The notes: a model not told the origin generated them from the sequence alone. Shown: positions 35,092 to 46,257, numbered from the stretch's first letter. The stretch is 64,000 bases of DNA from Nocardioides sp. REDSEA-S33_B3 (GCA_001627335.1 LUPK01000059.1:186001-250000); one strand, 5' to 3'. Numbers and translations: made by a program.

Positions 35092-35865
35092 TCACAGTCC
35101 CGGCGGCGGGACGACCTGGAAGTAGATGGCCGTGATCACCGCGTTGAGGAAGAACAGCAGCATGAACGCGATGATCACCGACTCGTTGACCGCGCGCCCC
35201 ACGCCGCTCGGCCCACCCCCGGCACCGAGACCCTTGTACGCGCCGACGATCGCGGCCAGCCAACCGAAGACGACCGCCTTGATGCAAGAGATGTAGAGGT
35301 CGGTGATGCTCGCCAGCGCCGTGAAGGAGCTGAGGAACGCCCCGGCGCTGCCCCCCTGGATGATCACGGTGAAGAAGTAGCCTCCGCCGATGCCGGCACC
35401 GATCACGATGCCGTTGATCATCAGTGCCACGAACATGGTGGCCAGCACGCGGGGCACCACCAGACGTGCCAGCGGGTCGACCCCGAGCACCTCCATCGCG
35501 TCGATCTCCTCGCGGATCTTGCGCGCGCCGAGGTCGGAGCAGATGGCGGAGCCGGCGGCCCCGGCGATGATCAGAGCCGCGGCGATCGGTGCCGCCTCGC
35601 GCACCACGGCGAGGACCGCCGTGGCGCCGGCGAAGGACTGCGCGCCGAGCTGACCGGTCAGGTTGCCCACCTGCAGCGAGATCACCGCACCGAACGGGAT
35701 GCTCACCAGGATCGTGGGCATCAGGGTGACGCTGGTGATGAACCAGGCCTGCTCGATGAACTCGCGCACCTGGAAGCGCGTGGTGAAGATGCGGCGGGTC
35801 ACGTCGACGACCATCGCCGCGATCTCTCCGGGCCCCCGGACGACCGAGGCAGCACTGACAGCCAT
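35092..35865 (-). CDS. yrbE4A: YrbE4A, MlaE-type permease of the Mce4 transporter
   Basis: The 257-aa permease contains the family block DLGARKIREEIDAMEVLGVDP and five or six hydrophobic helices. The track begins at 35880, but the in-frame ATG at 35865 has GGGGAGGT seven bases upstream and is preferred. It is first in the mce4 operon, with a KstR-like site 35 bases upstream. In M. tuberculosis the same gene (Rv3501c) follows hsd4A; here hsd4A lies at the other end of the operon. Confidence 0.92.
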   Translation of the reverse strand: MAVSAASVVRGPGEIAAMVVDVTRRIFTTRFQVREFIEQAWFITSVTLMPTILVSIPFGAVISLQVGNLTGQLGAQSFAGATAVLAVVREAAPIAAALIIAGAAGSAICSDLGARKIREEIDAMEVLGVDPLARLVVPRVLATMFVALMINGIVIGAGIGGGYFFTVIIQGGSAGAFLSSFTALASITDLYISCIKAVVFGWLAAIVGAYKGLGAGGGPSGVGRAVNESVIIAFMLLFFLNAVITAIYFQVVPPPGL

Positions 35866-35899
35866 CCGTGACCTCCCCATCCCGTCGGCGCGACTACAC

Positions 35900-35913
35900 T
35901 AGAACAGGTTCTT
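35900..35913. promoter_or_regulatory. KstR-like operator, one mismatch
   Basis: TAGAACAGGTTCTT matches TNNAACNNGTTNNA except for the last base and lies directly upstream of yrbE4A, where it would control the whole mce4 operon. Confidence 0.72.
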
Positions 35914-36024
35914 GTCTCCCCGCCAACGCGGCGACCAAACCCTCCCCGGTGGCCGTGCGACACCCTAGGGGTATCCGGCCGCCTAGGCTGGAGGGGTCTC
36001 GCACGACCGAACGAGGGAGAGCAC

Positions 36025-36741
36025 GTGGGTCTCGACGCTGACGCCTGGGCCTCGTTCGCCCACGACCCCCGCGACCCGGCGCACGCTGTGCTGCGTGCCG
36101 GCGACGCGGATCGCGTCCTGACGGCCAACCTGCTCACCGAGGCGTACGCCGAGGGGCGGATCGACCTGGCCGAGCACGACGAGCGGGCCGAGCTCGCCCA
36201 GTCGGCGCGGCTCCTCGGCGACCTCGTCCCCCTGCTCGACGACCTGGTGCCGGTCCTCCCGCCCTCACCCTCGACATCGGCCGGGCTGACCGTCGCGGCG
36301 CGTGCGGACCTGGAGGTCCGTGCTCACCAGGAGTGGGCGGCCCAGCGTCGCTCGGCGGTGATGGGCTTCATCGCACCGACGCTGATCACCTGGGCGGTCT
36401 TCGTGGCGATCGTGCTGTCGAACCCCGACGCCTGGCACTTCCCATGGCCGTTGATCGTGATGGCCGCGACCGGCGTCAACCTGCTCCGCGTGCACGTCCA
36501 GCGCGCCGACATCGTCGCCGACAACCTCGAGTCCCTGGAGAAGAAGCGCGCCAAGGCGCTCGCCAAGCAGGCCAAGGCGCGCCGGTCGATCGGCTCGGGC
36601 GAGCGGGAGAAGCTGGACCCGGAGGCGCTGCGCGCGGCCTCGGAGCTGGCCCGTCAGAAGGCCCGGGACGCGGCACGGGTGGTCGAGCAGGACGTGGTGC
36701 GGCGCTTCAACCAGAAGTTCAGGCCCCCCGAGGGCACGTGA
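36025..36741 (+). CDS. DUF1707-like membrane protein
   Basis: The 238-aa protein begins with an N-terminal motif related to DUF1707 (VLRAGDADRVLTANLLTEAYAEGRIDLAEHDERAE, here split over residues 23-57), followed by two hydrophobic segments (AVMGFIAPTLITWAVFVAIVL and PWPLIVMAATGVNLL) and a long basic, charged C-terminal helix. The function of this common actinobacterial family is unknown. GTG at 36025 has GAGGGAGAG upstream, and a TAGGCT -10-like element lies about 35 bases further upstream. It diverges from the mce4 operon. Confidence 0.75.
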   Translation: MGLDADAWASFAHDPRDPAHAVLRAGDADRVLTANLLTEAYAEGRIDLAEHDERAELAQSARLLGDLVPLLDDLVPVLPPSPSTSAGLTVAARADLEVRAHQEWAAQRRSAVMGFIAPTLITWAVFVAIVLSNPDAWHFPWPLIVMAATGVNLLRVHVQRADIVADNLESLEKKRAKALAKQAKARRSIGSGEREKLDPEALRAASELARQKARDAARVVEQDVVRRFNQKFRPPEGT

Positions 36742-36774
36742 CCCAGCGCCCGCGCTGTCAGCCGGATGGCGTAG

Positions 36775-36814
36775 CTCGCGAGTCGCTGTCACAGTGGTGA
36801 CAGCAGATCGCGAG
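36775..36814. terminator. Bidirectional terminator-like hairpin
   Basis: CTCGCGA ... TCGCGAG (outer 7 bp) encloses CTGTCAC-AGTG-GTGACAG (inner 7 bp) between the convergent DUF1707 and MFS genes. Four unpaired bases lie on each side between the two stems. Confidence 0.6.
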
Positions 36815-36846
36815 TGAAGGTCGTGGGACGTCCTGCTCCGGCTCGC

Positions 36847-38142
36847 TCATCCGCGCACGGCCGCCTGGAGCGCCGCCCGGTCGAAGACGCGGCGCGCCCG
36901 GCGCCGGTAGCGGACGAGCTGGGTGACTCCGAAGGCCCAGAGCAGGTACTGCACGGACATCGCCCACCGGAACGCCTCGGGCGTGTAGTCCGAGCCGGTG
37001 CCCGGCGTACGCCAGTCGAGCACCAGTCCGATCGCCACGACCAGCACCAGGCTGGCCGAGAAGCCGCCGACGTTGATGATCCCGGTGGAGGACGCCAGAC
37101 GCTCGGAGGGGTTGGCGGTGCGGCCGACGTCGAAGCCGATCATCGAGGCCGGTCCCCCGACGCCGACGACGAACACCAGCAGGACGAGGAGCCCGAACGG
37201 TGCCTCCCCGGGCCAGGCAAGCACCGCGGTCCAGACGACGACGATCGATCCGACGATCGCCAGCGCCATCGACGACCGGTGCCACGGGTGCAGCCCGACC
37301 AGCCAGCCGAGCACCGGGCCGGCCAGGATGACGGCGACGACCAGCAGGGTCAGCAGGAGGCCGGCCTCCCCCGGTGTCCTGCCCTCGCCGCGCACGAAGA
37401 ACGGGTAGCCCCACAACAGGCCCAGCGCCGTCGCGCTGAACTGGGTCGTGAAGTGGATCCAGAAGCCCAGCCGGGTCCCCGGGTGGGCCCACGAGGCTCT
37501 CAGGCTGGTGCGCACCGACACCCACGCCATCACCGCGCCCCGGTGGTGCCGCTCGCCCGGGGCATCGCGGAGGAGCACGGCACCGCCGAGCGCGAGCACC
37601 GACCCGATGGTCGCGGCGAGCAGGTAGGCGCCGGTCCAGCCGAGCGCCCCGAAGGCCCACGTCATCGGTGCTGCCGCGAGGATCGCGCCGCTCTGACCCA
37701 GCGTGCCGCTGACCTGGGTGAGGAACGGGATGCGCCGCGGCGGGAACCACGTCGCCACCAGCCGGAGCAGGCAGATGAAGGTCATCGCGTCGCCGATGCC
37801 CACCAGCGTGCGCGCCAGCAGCGCCAGCACGAAGCTGTCGGCCAGGGCGAACCCGACCTGCGCCACCGTCATCACCAGCGCGCCCGTCAGGATCACGCTG
37901 CGCGGGCCGAACCGGTCCACGAGCAGCCCGACCGGCACCTGCATGAGTGCGTAGACGAGCAGCTGGAGCATCGTGAACGTGGCCAGCTGGGCGGCGGTGA
38001 TGTCGAACCGCTCGGCCGCCTCCAGCCCAGCGACCGCCAGTGAGCTGCGGTGGAACACCGCGAGCAGGTAGAGCGAGACAGCGGATCCCCAGACCGCCCA
38101 GGCCGCTGCGCGGGGCGGGGACGGGATGCTCACGGGCGCCAT
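36847..38142 (-). CDS. MFS transporter
   Basis: The 431-aa protein has the twelve-helix pattern of the major facilitator superfamily, including VPVGLLVDRFGPRSVILTGA (motif A type between helices 2 and 3) and IGDAMTFICLLRLVATWF (helix 4-5 region). ATG at 38142 has GAGGAG close upstream; the track start at 38802 is a shadow extending through the neighbouring ion-channel gene. The substrate is unknown. It is transcribed away from the ion-channel gene. Confidence 0.85.
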   Translation of the reverse strand: MAPVSIPSPPRAAAWAVWGSAVSLYLLAVFHRSSLAVAGLEAAERFDITAAQLATFTMLQLLVYALMQVPVGLLVDRFGPRSVILTGALVMTVAQVGFALADSFVLALLARTLVGIGDAMTFICLLRLVATWFPPRRIPFLTQVSGTLGQSGAILAAAPMTWAFGALGWTGAYLLAATIGSVLALGGAVLLRDAPGERHHRGAVMAWVSVRTSLRASWAHPGTRLGFWIHFTTQFSATALGLLWGYPFFVRGEGRTPGEAGLLLTLLVVAVILAGPVLGWLVGLHPWHRSSMALAIVGSIVVVWTAVLAWPGEAPFGLLVLLVFVVGVGGPASMIGFDVGRTANPSERLASSTGIINVGGFSASLVLVVAIGLVLDWRTPGTGSDYTPEAFRWAMSVQYLLWAFGVTQLVRYRRRARRVFDRAALQAAVRG

Positions 38143-38217
38143 TGTGCTCCTCGGTCCCACGCGCCGGTGTACCGGTCCACCTCCCCCTGGGTCGCCCACG
38201 CCTCCTATGGTCGCGGC

Positions 38218-38934
38218 GTGTCCCGTCGCAGCCACTCCCACGACCCACGTCCCGGCGGCGTGCTGGGCCCACGCCCCTCGGCGGTGCTGCTCTCGGTGCA
38301 GCTCGTCGTGGTCCTCGCCTACCCGTTCCTGGAGGACAGCCCGGCCGGTCGCGCGGTCCTGGGGGTGATCCAGATGGTCGCGGTCGGCGTCGCGGTCGCC
38401 GCGGTACGCCGCACGCCCGCCCTGACCTGGGTCGCGCTGACCCTCGGCGCGCCGGCGGCAGGGTTCACCGTGGCCGAGGCCCTGGCGACCGACACGGGCT
38501 GGGTGATCCTGACCTCGGCCCTGCTGCACGCGCCGTTCTACTTCTACGTGTCCTACTCGATGGTCCGCTACGTCTTCCACGACGACCGGGTCACCCGCGA
38601 CGAGCTCTACGCGACCGGCGCGGCGTTCACGGTCGTGGCGTGGGGGTTCGCCTACGTCTACGCGGCCGTGCAGGTCGTGTGGCCCGACTCGTTCGCGGGT
38701 GCCGGCACCGAAGGCGCCCGCAGCTGGTTCGAGCTGCTCTACCTGTCGTTCTCCGTGCTCACCAGCGTCGGCCTCTCCGACGTGGTGCCGGTCGGGGCGC
38801 ACGCGCGTTCGCTGGTGGCGGTGGAGATGGTCGCCGGGGTGCTCTACGTGGCGCTCGTGGTCTCGCGGCTGGTCGGGCTGGTCGTCAGCCGCCAGGCGAT
38901 GAAGGCGGTCGACGACCGGCCCGACGAGGGCTGA
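38218..38934 (+). CDS. Membrane protein with ion-channel (K+ channel-like) pore
   Basis: The 238-aa protein has several hydrophobic helices and a C-terminal two-helix pore unit resembling Ion_trans_2: FELLYLSFSVLTSVGLSDVVP followed by a final helix VEMVAGVLYVALVVSRLVGL. The selectivity filter reads TSVGLSD where canonical K+ channels have T-x-G-Y-G-D, so potassium selectivity is uncertain. GTG at 38218 is six bases after TATGGT, suggesting a leaderless transcript; the track start at 38050 is too early. Only seven bases separate its stop from the uvrB stop on the other strand. Confidence 0.75.
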   Translation: MSRRSHSHDPRPGGVLGPRPSAVLLSVQLVVVLAYPFLEDSPAGRAVLGVIQMVAVGVAVAAVRRTPALTWVALTLGAPAAGFTVAEALATDTGWVILTSALLHAPFYFYVSYSMVRYVFHDDRVTRDELYATGAAFTVVAWGFAYVYAAVQVVWPDSFAGAGTEGARSWFELLYLSFSVLTSVGLSDVVPVGAHARSLVAVEMVAGVLYVALVVSRLVGLVVSRQAMKAVDDRPDEG

Positions 38935-38941
38935 GCCGGCG

Positions 38942-41080
<2,139 letters not shown>

Positions 41081-41133
41081 GGCTCGAGCCTACGAGTCCC
41101 TACCGACAACGACGCCGCCTGCCGGGTGAGGCC

Positions 41134-41162
41134 TTCACAAACCTGAACGACGCTCATATTCT
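41134..41162 (+). promoter_or_regulatory. Putative housekeeping promoter for the beta-helix operon
   Basis: TTCACA and TATTCT are separated by 17 bases, a good sigma-A spacing, 34 bases upstream of the ATG at 41196, with AGGAG at 41186 as ribosome-binding site. Confidence 0.55.
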
Positions 41163-41195
41163 CCCCTCACTGCTCCCTCCTCCCCAGGAGTGCCC

Positions 41196-43004
41196 ATGCG
41201 CACCGTCCTCCGGTCAGCCCTCCGTCTCCTGCTCGTCCTCGTGGTCGCCGTCGTCATCGGCCTCAGCGGCATCAGCACACCCGCCACCGCGCACGAGGAA
41301 CGCGAGTCCGTGTTCCCCGCCGGGGACGGGAAGGTCCCCGAGAAGCGCTCGCTGAAGCAGGCCGCCGACGTGATCGTCGTCTGCAAGGCCGACTCCAAGA
41401 AGCGCATCAACAAGATCAAGGACACGAAGCTCCGAGCCTTCAACAAGCGGCTGCTGAAGAAGTGCGAGCACCGGCACATGCAGGCGGCCGTCGACGCGGT
41501 GGAGAAGCAGCGCACCAACATCTACGTCCTGCCCGGGGTCTACCGGGAGCAGCCGAGCTGGGACCCGCCGTGCGCCGAGGACTACGACGGCGGGATCGTC
41601 GAGTACGACCTCATCGTCTCCTGCGGCGAGGTCGTCAACCTCGTGACCATCGCCGGCGACGACCCCGACGACCCCGACATCAAGTGCGACAACCAGCTCT
41701 GCCACCTGCAGATGCTCGGCACCGGCGCCAAGCCCTCCGACGTGACGCTCAAGGGCGGGTTCCGCGAGGACGGGGACTGGGTCAAGCACAACGGCATCAA
41801 GGCAGACCGCGCCGATGGCTTCTACCTCGCCAACATGAAGGCGACGCTGTTCCGCGAGAACGCCTTCTACGTCCACGAGACCGACGGCTACGTCCTCGAC
41901 CGCTTCGAGGGCTCCTACAACCAGCTCTACGGCGTGCTCACCTTCACCTCCGACCACGGTGTCATCTCCAACTGCAACACCCACCACAACGGCGACTCCG
42001 GGGTCTATCCCGGCTCCGCGGCCGACGTGAACACCCAGAACACCAACACCGGCCCGCTCACGCGCTGGGCCGTCGAGGTCAAGCGCTGCCGGATGCACCA
42101 CAACGCGCTGGGCTTCTCAGGGACCGCCGGCAACTCGGTCTACGTCCACCACAACAAGATCCACGACAACGGCCTCGGCTTCATCGTCGAGTCGATCCTG
42201 GGCGGGCACCCCGGCATGCCGCAGGACCACGGGTGGTTCGAGAACAACAAGATCTACAGCAACAACACCAACTACTACGAGCAGTACGTCCAGGGCGACG
42301 ACGCCGCCTGTCAGGAGGAGCTGCCCGCCGACATTGGCTTCGAGAAGGGCGTCGTCTGCCCGGCCTTCGGCTTCCCCGTCGGCACCGGCGGCATGATCAT
42401 CGGCAACCACAACTTCGTGTCGTCCAACCACGTCTGGGACAACTGGCGCCAGGGCTTCATGCTCTTCTGGGTCCCGCCGGCGCTGATGCGCGACGACTAC
42501 GACCCCACGCACCAGCAGGACAACTCCAACTTCAACGCCTTCACCAAGAACGAGCTGGGCTACTCGCCGAAGGGCGAGGTGCTGCCGAACGGCATCGACT
42601 TCTTCTGGGACGAGGCCGGCCAGGGCAACTGTTGGCAGGACAACCTCACCGCCCCGGGCAAGGAGGTCACCCACAACTACGCCCTCGACCTGCCTGACTG
42701 CGGCAATCCGTCCCAGTGGCCGATCGGCAACCTGGTGAAGACCACCGAGCTGATCCCGTGCGCGACCTACGACCGCTTCTCCAACCCCGACCCGCCGGCC
42801 TGCGACTGGCTCGACACCCCCGAGCAGCCGTCGACCGACGCCGGCGCCGCGGGCACACAGGTCCGCAGCGCACCGCTCGACGGTCCCGGCGCGCCCGCCG
42901 CGCTGGTCGCCGTCACCCTGGTCGGGGTCCTGGGCATCCGGGTCGCCGGCGTCCGGCGCCGCCAGCGCCGACTCGACGGTGCGGACGCGGCGGACGCGGC
43001 ATGA
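41196..43004 (+). CDS. Secreted right-handed beta-helix protein with C-terminal membrane anchor
   Basis: The 602-aa precursor has a signal peptide (LRLLLVLVVAVVIGLSGISTPATA, cleavage near ATA-HE), a central region of Asn/Gly-rich turns typical of parallel beta-helices (NGIKADRADGFYLAN, SDHGVISNCNTHHNGDSG, VYVHHNKIHDNGLGF), and a C-terminal hydrophobic helix (LVAVTLVGVLGIRVAGV) followed by RRRQRR, so it may stay membrane-anchored. Such folds often bind or cut polysaccharide; no catalytic set was identified. AGGAG five bases before the ATG fixes the start. It overlaps the next gene by ATGA, so the two products probably work together. Confidence 0.75.
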   Translation: MRTVLRSALRLLLVLVVAVVIGLSGISTPATAHEERESVFPAGDGKVPEKRSLKQAADVIVVCKADSKKRINKIKDTKLRAFNKRLLKKCEHRHMQAAVDAVEKQRTNIYVLPGVYREQPSWDPPCAEDYDGGIVEYDLIVSCGEVVNLVTIAGDDPDDPDIKCDNQLCHLQMLGTGAKPSDVTLKGGFREDGDWVKHNGIKADRADGFYLANMKATLFRENAFYVHETDGYVLDRFEGSYNQLYGVLTFTSDHGVISNCNTHHNGDSGVYPGSAADVNTQNTNTGPLTRWAVEVKRCRMHHNALGFSGTAGNSVYVHHNKIHDNGLGFIVESILGGHPGMPQDHGWFENNKIYSNNTNYYEQYVQGDDAACQEELPADIGFEKGVVCPAFGFPVGTGGMIIGNHNFVSSNHVWDNWRQGFMLFWVPPALMRDDYDPTHQQDNSNFNAFTKNELGYSPKGEVLPNGIDFFWDEAGQGNCWQDNLTAPGKEVTHNYALDLPDCGNPSQWPIGNLVKTTELIPCATYDRFSNPDPPACDWLDTPEQPSTDAGAAGTQVRSAPLDGPGAPAALVAVTLVGVLGIRVAGVRRRQRRLDGADAADAA

Positions 43005-43609
43005 GCCTCCTGGACCAGCCGCGGTCCACGGTGGCCGAGGACCCCCGGGTCGACGCCGCGCACGTCCGGCGCCGCCGGCGGCTCTGGGCCGGCGCGGTGG
43101 TGGGCCTGCTGCTCGGAGGCTGGCTGCTGGCGCCGTACGCCGTCCGGATCGAGGCTCCGCGGCTCGAGTTCGACGCGGACGCGGGGCTGATGGTCGAGGG
43201 CTACGGCCCCGCCGGCACCTACGCCCTGGACTACCGCTTCGGCGAGGAGGTGCTGGTCAAGGTGCCGATCACCAACGACTCCGTCGTGCCGCTGCACGTG
43301 GAGACGGTGGAGCTGGTCGAGCCGACGTACCCGTTGATGGTGCCGGTGGACGAGGACTCCTCGATCGAGCCGTTCACGCTGCTCCCGCAGCAGTCCGGTG
43401 AGGTGACGCTGGCCTTCGAGTTCACCAACTGCCGCTACTACCACGAGCGCGCCAACAACGCCTACGAGCAGGTCCGGGTCGCCGGCTCGGTCCTCGGCCG
43501 CCCGGTGACCCGGACCGTGGACCTGGCGGTGCCGCTGGTCGTGCACAGCCAGGTGATCCTCAACTGTCCCGACCGGACGCTGGTCCGGGGGGACGACCGG
43601 CGGGTGTGA
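43001..43609 (+). CDS. Membrane-anchored protein partnered with the beta-helix protein
   Basis: The 202-aa protein has a basic cytoplasmic start (HVRRRRRLW), one membrane helix (AGAVVGLLLGGWLLAPYAV) and an extracellular part that looks like a beta-sandwich (VLVKVPITNDSVVPLHVETVELV), with two cysteines (TNCRYY, LNCPDR) that could pair outside the cell. Its ATG lies inside the upstream stop as ATGA. No family was recognised; a chaperone or anchor role for the beta-helix protein is a guess from coupling. Confidence 0.65.
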   Translation: MSLLDQPRSTVAEDPRVDAAHVRRRRRLWAGAVVGLLLGGWLLAPYAVRIEAPRLEFDADAGLMVEGYGPAGTYALDYRFGEEVLVKVPITNDSVVPLHVETVELVEPTYPLMVPVDEDSSIEPFTLLPQQSGEVTLAFEFTNCRYYHERANNAYEQVRVAGSVLGRPVTRTVDLAVPLVVHSQVILNCPDRTLVRGDDRRV

Positions 43610-43643
43610 CCGCGGGGGACGCTGTGCCGCGACCAGGAGCACT

Positions 43644-43666
43644 CGGCTGAGAACCACGCTCAGCCG
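43644..43666. terminator. Hairpin between convergent genes
   Basis: CGGCTGAG-AACCACG-CTCAGCCG is a perfect 8-bp stem between the beta-helix operon and the esterase. It overlaps the esterase stop codon (TCA at 43660). Confidence 0.6.
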
Positions 43667-45069
43667 GGCAGGCGCCCCTGTACCCGGACGACGCTACGGC
43701 CGCCGGACACAGCCACCCGCAACCGTCCCCGGGCATCGGACCGGGCTCGGGTGCGTTCACCCTGGACTCGCAGCCGGTAGGTGGTGAGCGGTCGGTAGCT
43801 GGGCGGGGTGCGCACCACCGCGGGACCAGCAAGGAAGACGAAGCCCTCCCGAGAGGCGCGCACCAGGCCGCTGAACGCCTGTGGGGGCTCGCGCCGGGTA
43901 CGGACCCGCCAGCCCCAGGTGGAGTACCGACGGTCGATGCTGCGGTAGTCGATCCGCTCGGGCACGCTGCGGTCCTGGCGGAAGACCTCGGCGAGGCGGG
44001 GAAGGTACTGGGCCAGGTCCCGCGCCCAGTACGGCCAGCGGTGGCGGCCCGGCCCGTAGTCGTCGAGGACGTAGGGAACCCCGGCGGCGTCGGCGGCTTC
44101 GGCGAACAGCAGGGTGGACTCATGGACGATCGCCTCGATCGGATCGGGTGAGGCGTACCGAGGGTCCGCAGTGTCCTCGTAGGGCCCGTTGGTGCCGTCA
44201 CCCACCCACAGCCGCAGGTCCATGCGGCGCAGGTTGCCCACCAGGTCGGCGGGGTTGTGTCCCTGCCAGTTCACGGCGTCGAGAACCGGGTCGCCGAACG
44301 GCGCGTGGGGCTGCACCCCGTTGAGACCGGTCATGATCGCGCCGACGACGGCGGCCCCCAGCGTCCGGGCCTGCGGTGCCTTGGCGATGTCGGGGGCACC
44401 GGAGAAGGACGCCGCGGAGACGAACAGGTCGGGGTGGCGCGAGGCGTAGCTCATCGCCCCGAAGCCCCCCTGGGACAGCCCGGCGATCGCCCGCTGGGAA
44501 CGCCGCGCGCGGGTGCGCAGGTGGGCATCGACCCACGGCACCAGCTGCTCGATGTGGAAGGTCTCCCAGTTGGCGACCCCCAGCGCGGTGTCCTGGTCCA
44601 CCCAGTCGGTCCACCAACCACCACCGTTGGAGTCGTAGCCACCGTCCGGCATGACCACGATCATCGGGAAGCCGGCCGTGATGTCCTCGGCCTCACCCTG
44701 CTGCACCCAGTCGTCGGCGCCGCCGCTGGTGCCGTGCAGGAGGTAGAGCGTGGGATAGCGGCGCGTGGTCGCGGTGTATCCCTGCGGCAGCAGGAGGGTC
44801 AGGCGTACCGGACGGGCCAGCTCCTGGCTGGCGACCGTGAGCCGGACCAGACGCTCGTCGACCCGGTCGACCTCGGAGACGGTGAGACCATGACTGGAGG
44901 TCAGGTCTCCGATGACGTCGTCGCCGATGGTCGCAGCGGGGGCTGCGGCGGGAGCAGAGGAGGACACGGTCGCCCCGAGGTCGCTGGCCGCCGCGGCGGC
45001 GGGCGTGACCATGACGAGCAGCGCCGCCAGCGCGGCCCGACCAAGACCGCGTCGTCGGCCCGTCAGCAC
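43660..45069 (-). CDS. Secreted esterase D/Ag85-like hydrolase
   Basis: The protein of about 469 aa belongs to the esterase D superfamily (antigen-85 like). It has LYLLHGTSGGADDWV at the oxyanion strand, GLSQGGFGAM around the serine nucleophile and GPGRHRWPYW for the histidine, followed by a C-terminal beta-domain of about 120 residues. GTG at 45069 gives a typical signal peptide (RRRGLGRAALAALLVMVTPAAAAA). The track's ATG at 45297 runs into the divergent TetR gene; an ATG at 45156 and a GTG at 45126 are other options. The substrate is unknown. It diverges from the TetR gene, which may control it. Confidence 0.78.
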   Translation of the reverse strand: MLTGRRRGLGRAALAALLVMVTPAAAAASDLGATVSSSAPAAAPAATIGDDVIGDLTSSHGLTVSEVDRVDERLVRLTVASQELARPVRLTLLLPQGYTATTRRYPTLYLLHGTSGGADDWVQQGEAEDITAGFPMIVVMPDGGYDSNGGGWWTDWVDQDTALGVANWETFHIEQLVPWVDAHLRTRARRSQRAIAGLSQGGFGAMSYASRHPDLFVSAASFSGAPDIAKAPQARTLGAAVVGAIMTGLNGVQPHAPFGDPVLDAVNWQGHNPADLVGNLRRMDLRLWVGDGTNGPYEDTADPRYASPDPIEAIVHESTLLFAEAADAAGVPYVLDDYGPGRHRWPYWARDLAQYLPRLAEVFRQDRSVPERIDYRSIDRRYSTWGWRVRTRREPPQAFSGLVRASREGFVFLAGPAVVRTPPSYRPLTTYRLRVQGERTRARSDARGRLRVAVSGGRSVVRVQGRLPG

Positions 45070-45154
45070 ATGCGCGGCACCCACCCCGGACAAGAGGCGG
45101 CTCAATTCAGTACCATCGGTATCCACAGTCGACAGAGTAGGTGACCGTCGCCAC

Positions 45155-45949
45155 ATGTCCAACACACCGCAGCGCGTGCGCCCTCTACGCCGGGAGGTGC
45201 GGGCGCAGGTCTTGGCAGCCGCCAAGGACGTCTTCTTCGACGTCGGCTTCCACCGTGCGTCCCTCGCGCAGATCGCCGAGCGAGCCGGATTCACCAAGGG
45301 CGCGCTCTACTCGAACTTCGACAGCAAGGACGACCTCTTCCTCGCTCTGCTGGAGCAGGAGGTCACCTCCCGCGTGGAGATGCTCCAACAGCTGGTCACC
45401 GGCAGACTGCTGCAGCTGGGCACCGTGTCCGAAGGCCTCCTCGCGATCACCGAGGACTCCTCGACCCTGCTCGTCTTCGCGGAGTTCCGAGCCTATGCCG
45501 CCAATGAACCGGCGATCGCACAGCGGCTCGCCGAGGTGCGCGCGCACCTGCTCGCCTGGATGGCCGAGCGCATCGAGGAGGAGGTGGCCGCCCTCGGACT
45601 GGAGTTGCGGGTCCCGGCCGCCGAGGCGGCGGCCCTCATGGCCGCCCTGGTGAGCGGACTCGCGCTCGAGCAGGTCGGCGCCGACCGCCGGGTCGTCAGC
45701 GCCGCGAGCCTGGACCGGGTCCTCATGGCGCTGCTCGCCCAGCCCTCCAGCCAGCCCCGCGCCGGGCCCGTCTCCCCCACCGACGCAACCGAGGAGCCAT
45801 CATGCCCCCCCACCGCGGCAGGTCGACGAGACGCGTCCGCCGGTTCCACGACTTCGAGGGAGTCGACGCGTTCATCACTGGCGCCGCCAGCGGCATCGGA
45901 CGGTCGCTCGCCGAGCAGCTCGGCTCGGCCGGCGCAAGGCTCCACCTGA
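45155..45949 (+). CDS. TetR-family regulator with possible run-on C-terminus
   Basis: The 264-aa reading has a TetR DNA-binding domain (DVGFHRASLAQIAERAGFTKGALYSNF at about residues 29-55) and a helical ligand domain to about residue 205. From about residue 215 the sequence (QPRAGPVSPTDATEEPS...) is low-complexity and overlaps the SDR start by 148 bases in another frame, suggesting the natural stop has been lost. It diverges from the esterase; the TACCATCGGTA inverted repeat between them (about 45111-45121) may be its operator. Confidence 0.75.
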   Translation: MSNTPQRVRPLRREVRAQVLAAAKDVFFDVGFHRASLAQIAERAGFTKGALYSNFDSKDDLFLALLEQEVTSRVEMLQQLVTGRLLQLGTVSEGLLAITEDSSTLLVFAEFRAYAANEPAIAQRLAEVRAHLLAWMAERIEEEVAALGLELRVPAAEAAALMAALVSGLALEQVGADRRVVSAASLDRVLMALLAQPSSQPRAGPVSPTDATEEPSCPPTAAGRRDASAGSTTSRESTRSSLAPPAASDGRSPSSSARPAQGST

Positions 45950-46200
45950 CCGACATCTCGGCCGCAGGGCTGGCCGAGGTGTCGACGGCCATCTCCGCCG
46001 CGGGCGGCACGGTCGTGCTGGCACGAGCTGCCGACGTCAGCGACTACGACGCCGTCCGAGACCTGGCGTCAGCCGTGGCCGAGGCCTCAGGCGCGATGGA
46101 CCTGGTGTGCAACGTCGCCGGTGTCGCTCACTGGGGAACCATCAGCGCCCTGGAGCACCAGGACTGGCAGCGCATCGTGGACGTCAAACTGATGGGGCCC
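45802..46200 (+). pseudogene. Truncated short-chain dehydrogenase (N-terminal 133 aa)
   Basis: ATG at 45802 with GAGGAG upstream begins an SDR with the cofactor motif TGAASGIG and CNVAGVAHWG, up to DWQRIVDVKLMGP. The sequence then stops resembling an SDR: the catalytic Ser, Tyr and Lys half is absent in all three frames. The frame stays open through 58 bases and into the phospholipase D gene, giving the 572-aa chimera in the ORF track. It is most likely a deletion remnant, since it lacks a catalytic site. Confidence 0.75.
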
Positions 46201-46257
46201 CGGCTGGACCGCAGGTCGCTCCGCGTCCGGCACCACGGCCCGACTACCGTGGGGCCC

